Shown one piece after another: positions 62,895 to 64,000 of a DNA stretch of 64,000 bases (position 1 is its first letter; each line of letters begins with the position of its first letter). The stretch spans positions 62,001 through 126,000 of the forward strand of contig QRFJ01000489.1 in NCBI GenBank assembly GCA_006176705.1, read 5' to 3'. Made by a program: the position numbers and the translations under genes. The notes beneath the pieces are model-generated. The model did no database searches. It saw only the letters and a list, made by a program, of their open reading frames with translations, and was not told the origin of the DNA. The DNA is from Cocos nucifera (lineage: Eukaryota > Streptophyta > Magnoliopsida > Arecales > Arecaceae).

Positions 62895-64000
62895 TGTTAG
62901 ATGTATGCCCTAGAAGCTAGATTGGCTAAACACTTATAATACACTTATAAGAATAATTTTATAATTTTAATTATAAATTAATAAAAAGATTATTTTCTAT
63001 CATAGTGTGTATTTTAAAGTGTCCATGATATATCCTTTGAGTTAATGGTAATGACGATTCACATTTTTAGGAGTTGAAAATTTAAGACATGAATTCTCAT
63101 AATTAACTCATAAACTACTCCCGGCTGTAGGATCATCATGAGGATAGTGATCAATCTGGAAGGTTGGTGTATGATTACTTTCTTAGAATAGATGTGTCTT
63201 GAGTCTATGGTGTGGAGACACTAGAGAGAGAGTATAGGTACTCATTAGAGAATGAGGGCACTGAGTGTAACCACCTCGCGCAGTCATAAGAAAGTCTACC
63301 TTCTCTTCGATGACTGGCTTAATGCTGCAGTAGTGTGTTTGGTTCTTTAATCTAAGGTGCATCAATAATTCACCTTGAGGGTGTTATAGTTTGACTATAC
63401 CATAACTCGATCTTTTAGCCATTCAAAATTCTGAGGGATATGTTGGCTATAGCATGTTCATTGTAGGAATTAGATTGCACTAATAAGGGATCTATCTTCG
63501 TCAATAGATGAGGAGTAGCCCTATGATAATCATGAGATTGAGTCCTTAAGCCCACGACCATGGTAGAGTGAAGATGATAGAAAGAGTTTCTATTAGGTTT
63601 TTACATCAGACTTGAATCAAATGATTAATTCATATGACGGATGTTGGGTTTGACGAGTTCACCTTAATCCTAATCCTATCGAGGCTCAAGATAGAAGAAT
63701 CCAATCACAGAGGTAGTTGCACCAAGAGGTTTGCTTTTAATTCTGATGGGTTGCCACCATATACTACTAGCTATCACTAGTGGATTTTGGAAGCAATTAG
63801 AATGATCTTGATGATCGATCATTCTAGTTTATGAATTGAAAAAGTTCTAGTCCATCGAAAGGTATTTCGATTATGTTGATGATAGTGTTCGTGACATGCC
63901 TCATTACCGTAAGAAATTGAACCTAACTGGATCACACAAATAAGGATTTGGGTCTGGATGTCATCAATTGAGCTAACCCAGTTCGATTGATTTGAATTAT
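62895..64000 (+). repeat. copia C 3' LTR, first 1.1 kb
   Basis: Starts tgttagatgtatgccc and aligns with the start of 54829-57087. The window ends inside it. Confidence 0.9.

Larger units (their letters stand above)
54829..64000 (+). mobile_element. Ty1/copia LTR retrotransposon 'copia C', plus strand, 3' LTR cut by the window end
   Basis: Same family as copia A and B. The 5' LTR is 54829-57087, leader 57088-58965, gag-pol 58966-62879, PPT 62880-62894, and the 3' LTR starts at 62895 and is still incomplete at 64000. It is inserted next to the protease start of the minus Athila-like element; the left target bases would be cttat (54824-54828). The matching right copy lies outside the window. 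Confidence 0.9.

Noticed and set aside
1..64000. CRISPR arrays, bacterial operons or phage genes
   Set aside because: The repeats are LTRs and plant-type tandem arrays; there are no regular short repeats with unique spacers and no prokaryotic gene layout.

Overview
The window is a block of nested, decayed plant LTR retrotransposons. I found no host gene, rRNA gene or tRNA gene. The organism is a flowering plant with a large repeat-rich genome. The element types are Ty1/copia with initiator-Met-type primer sites and Ty3/gypsy of the Athila and Tat types, including a Tat-type antisense ORF with a gypsy-type transposon domain. A monocot such as a palm is my guess from memory of similar repeats; the window alone does not prove it. 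One run of 25 N (29600-29624) is an assembly gap.

Layout, left to right. (1) An old minus-strand copia element ('copia 0') occupies 1-66 and 14196-16808. It is split by a related minus-strand copia, 'copia A' (67-14195, LTRs of about 2.28 kb). Copia A is itself split by a small plus-strand non-autonomous LTR element, 'E' (5150-8855, exact 5-bp duplication). (2) From 16809 to 47385 lies a Tat-like gypsy element in minus orientation. It keeps a probable 3' LTR with an internal short tandem array, an intron-bearing antisense ORF on the plus strand, a tandem array of about 160-bp units, and on the minus strand only the C-terminal integrase end of pol. The antisense ORF is cut in half at 20582/34224 by a 13.6-kb copia-like element 'X' with a one-mismatch 5-bp duplication. 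X is in turn filled with other fragments: inverted LTR ends of family 'Y', a short LTR 'Z', a minus-strand copia gag fragment, a plus-strand Athila-like element that has gag-protease but no reverse transcriptase, the gap, and a copia LTR 'D'. The 160-bp array is split by plus-strand 'copia B' (36101-46470). (3) 47386-48479 is a mixed segment with hairpin repeats resembling CACTA subterminal repeats, a GC-rich low-complexity stretch and a TATG-type microsatellite. (4) 48480-54828 is the 3' part of a minus-strand Athila-like gypsy element (LTR, PPT, integrase, RNase H, reverse transcriptase, protease). It is interrupted at 54829 by plus-strand 'copia C', whose 3' LTR runs off the window.

All polyproteins are broken. 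Where copies can be compared, the stops look mostly like C-to-T or G-to-A changes in CAG and TGG codons, as expected for long-methylated repeats. The most interesting points are: a small ORF of about 78 codons in the copia leader with matching ends or length in several copies; the Tat antisense ORF that can be read continuously across a 13.6-kb insertion; the Athila-like gag-protease copy that lost pol yet keeps one unshifted frame; and element E, whose LTR end appears to have grown by repeating its primer-binding sequence.
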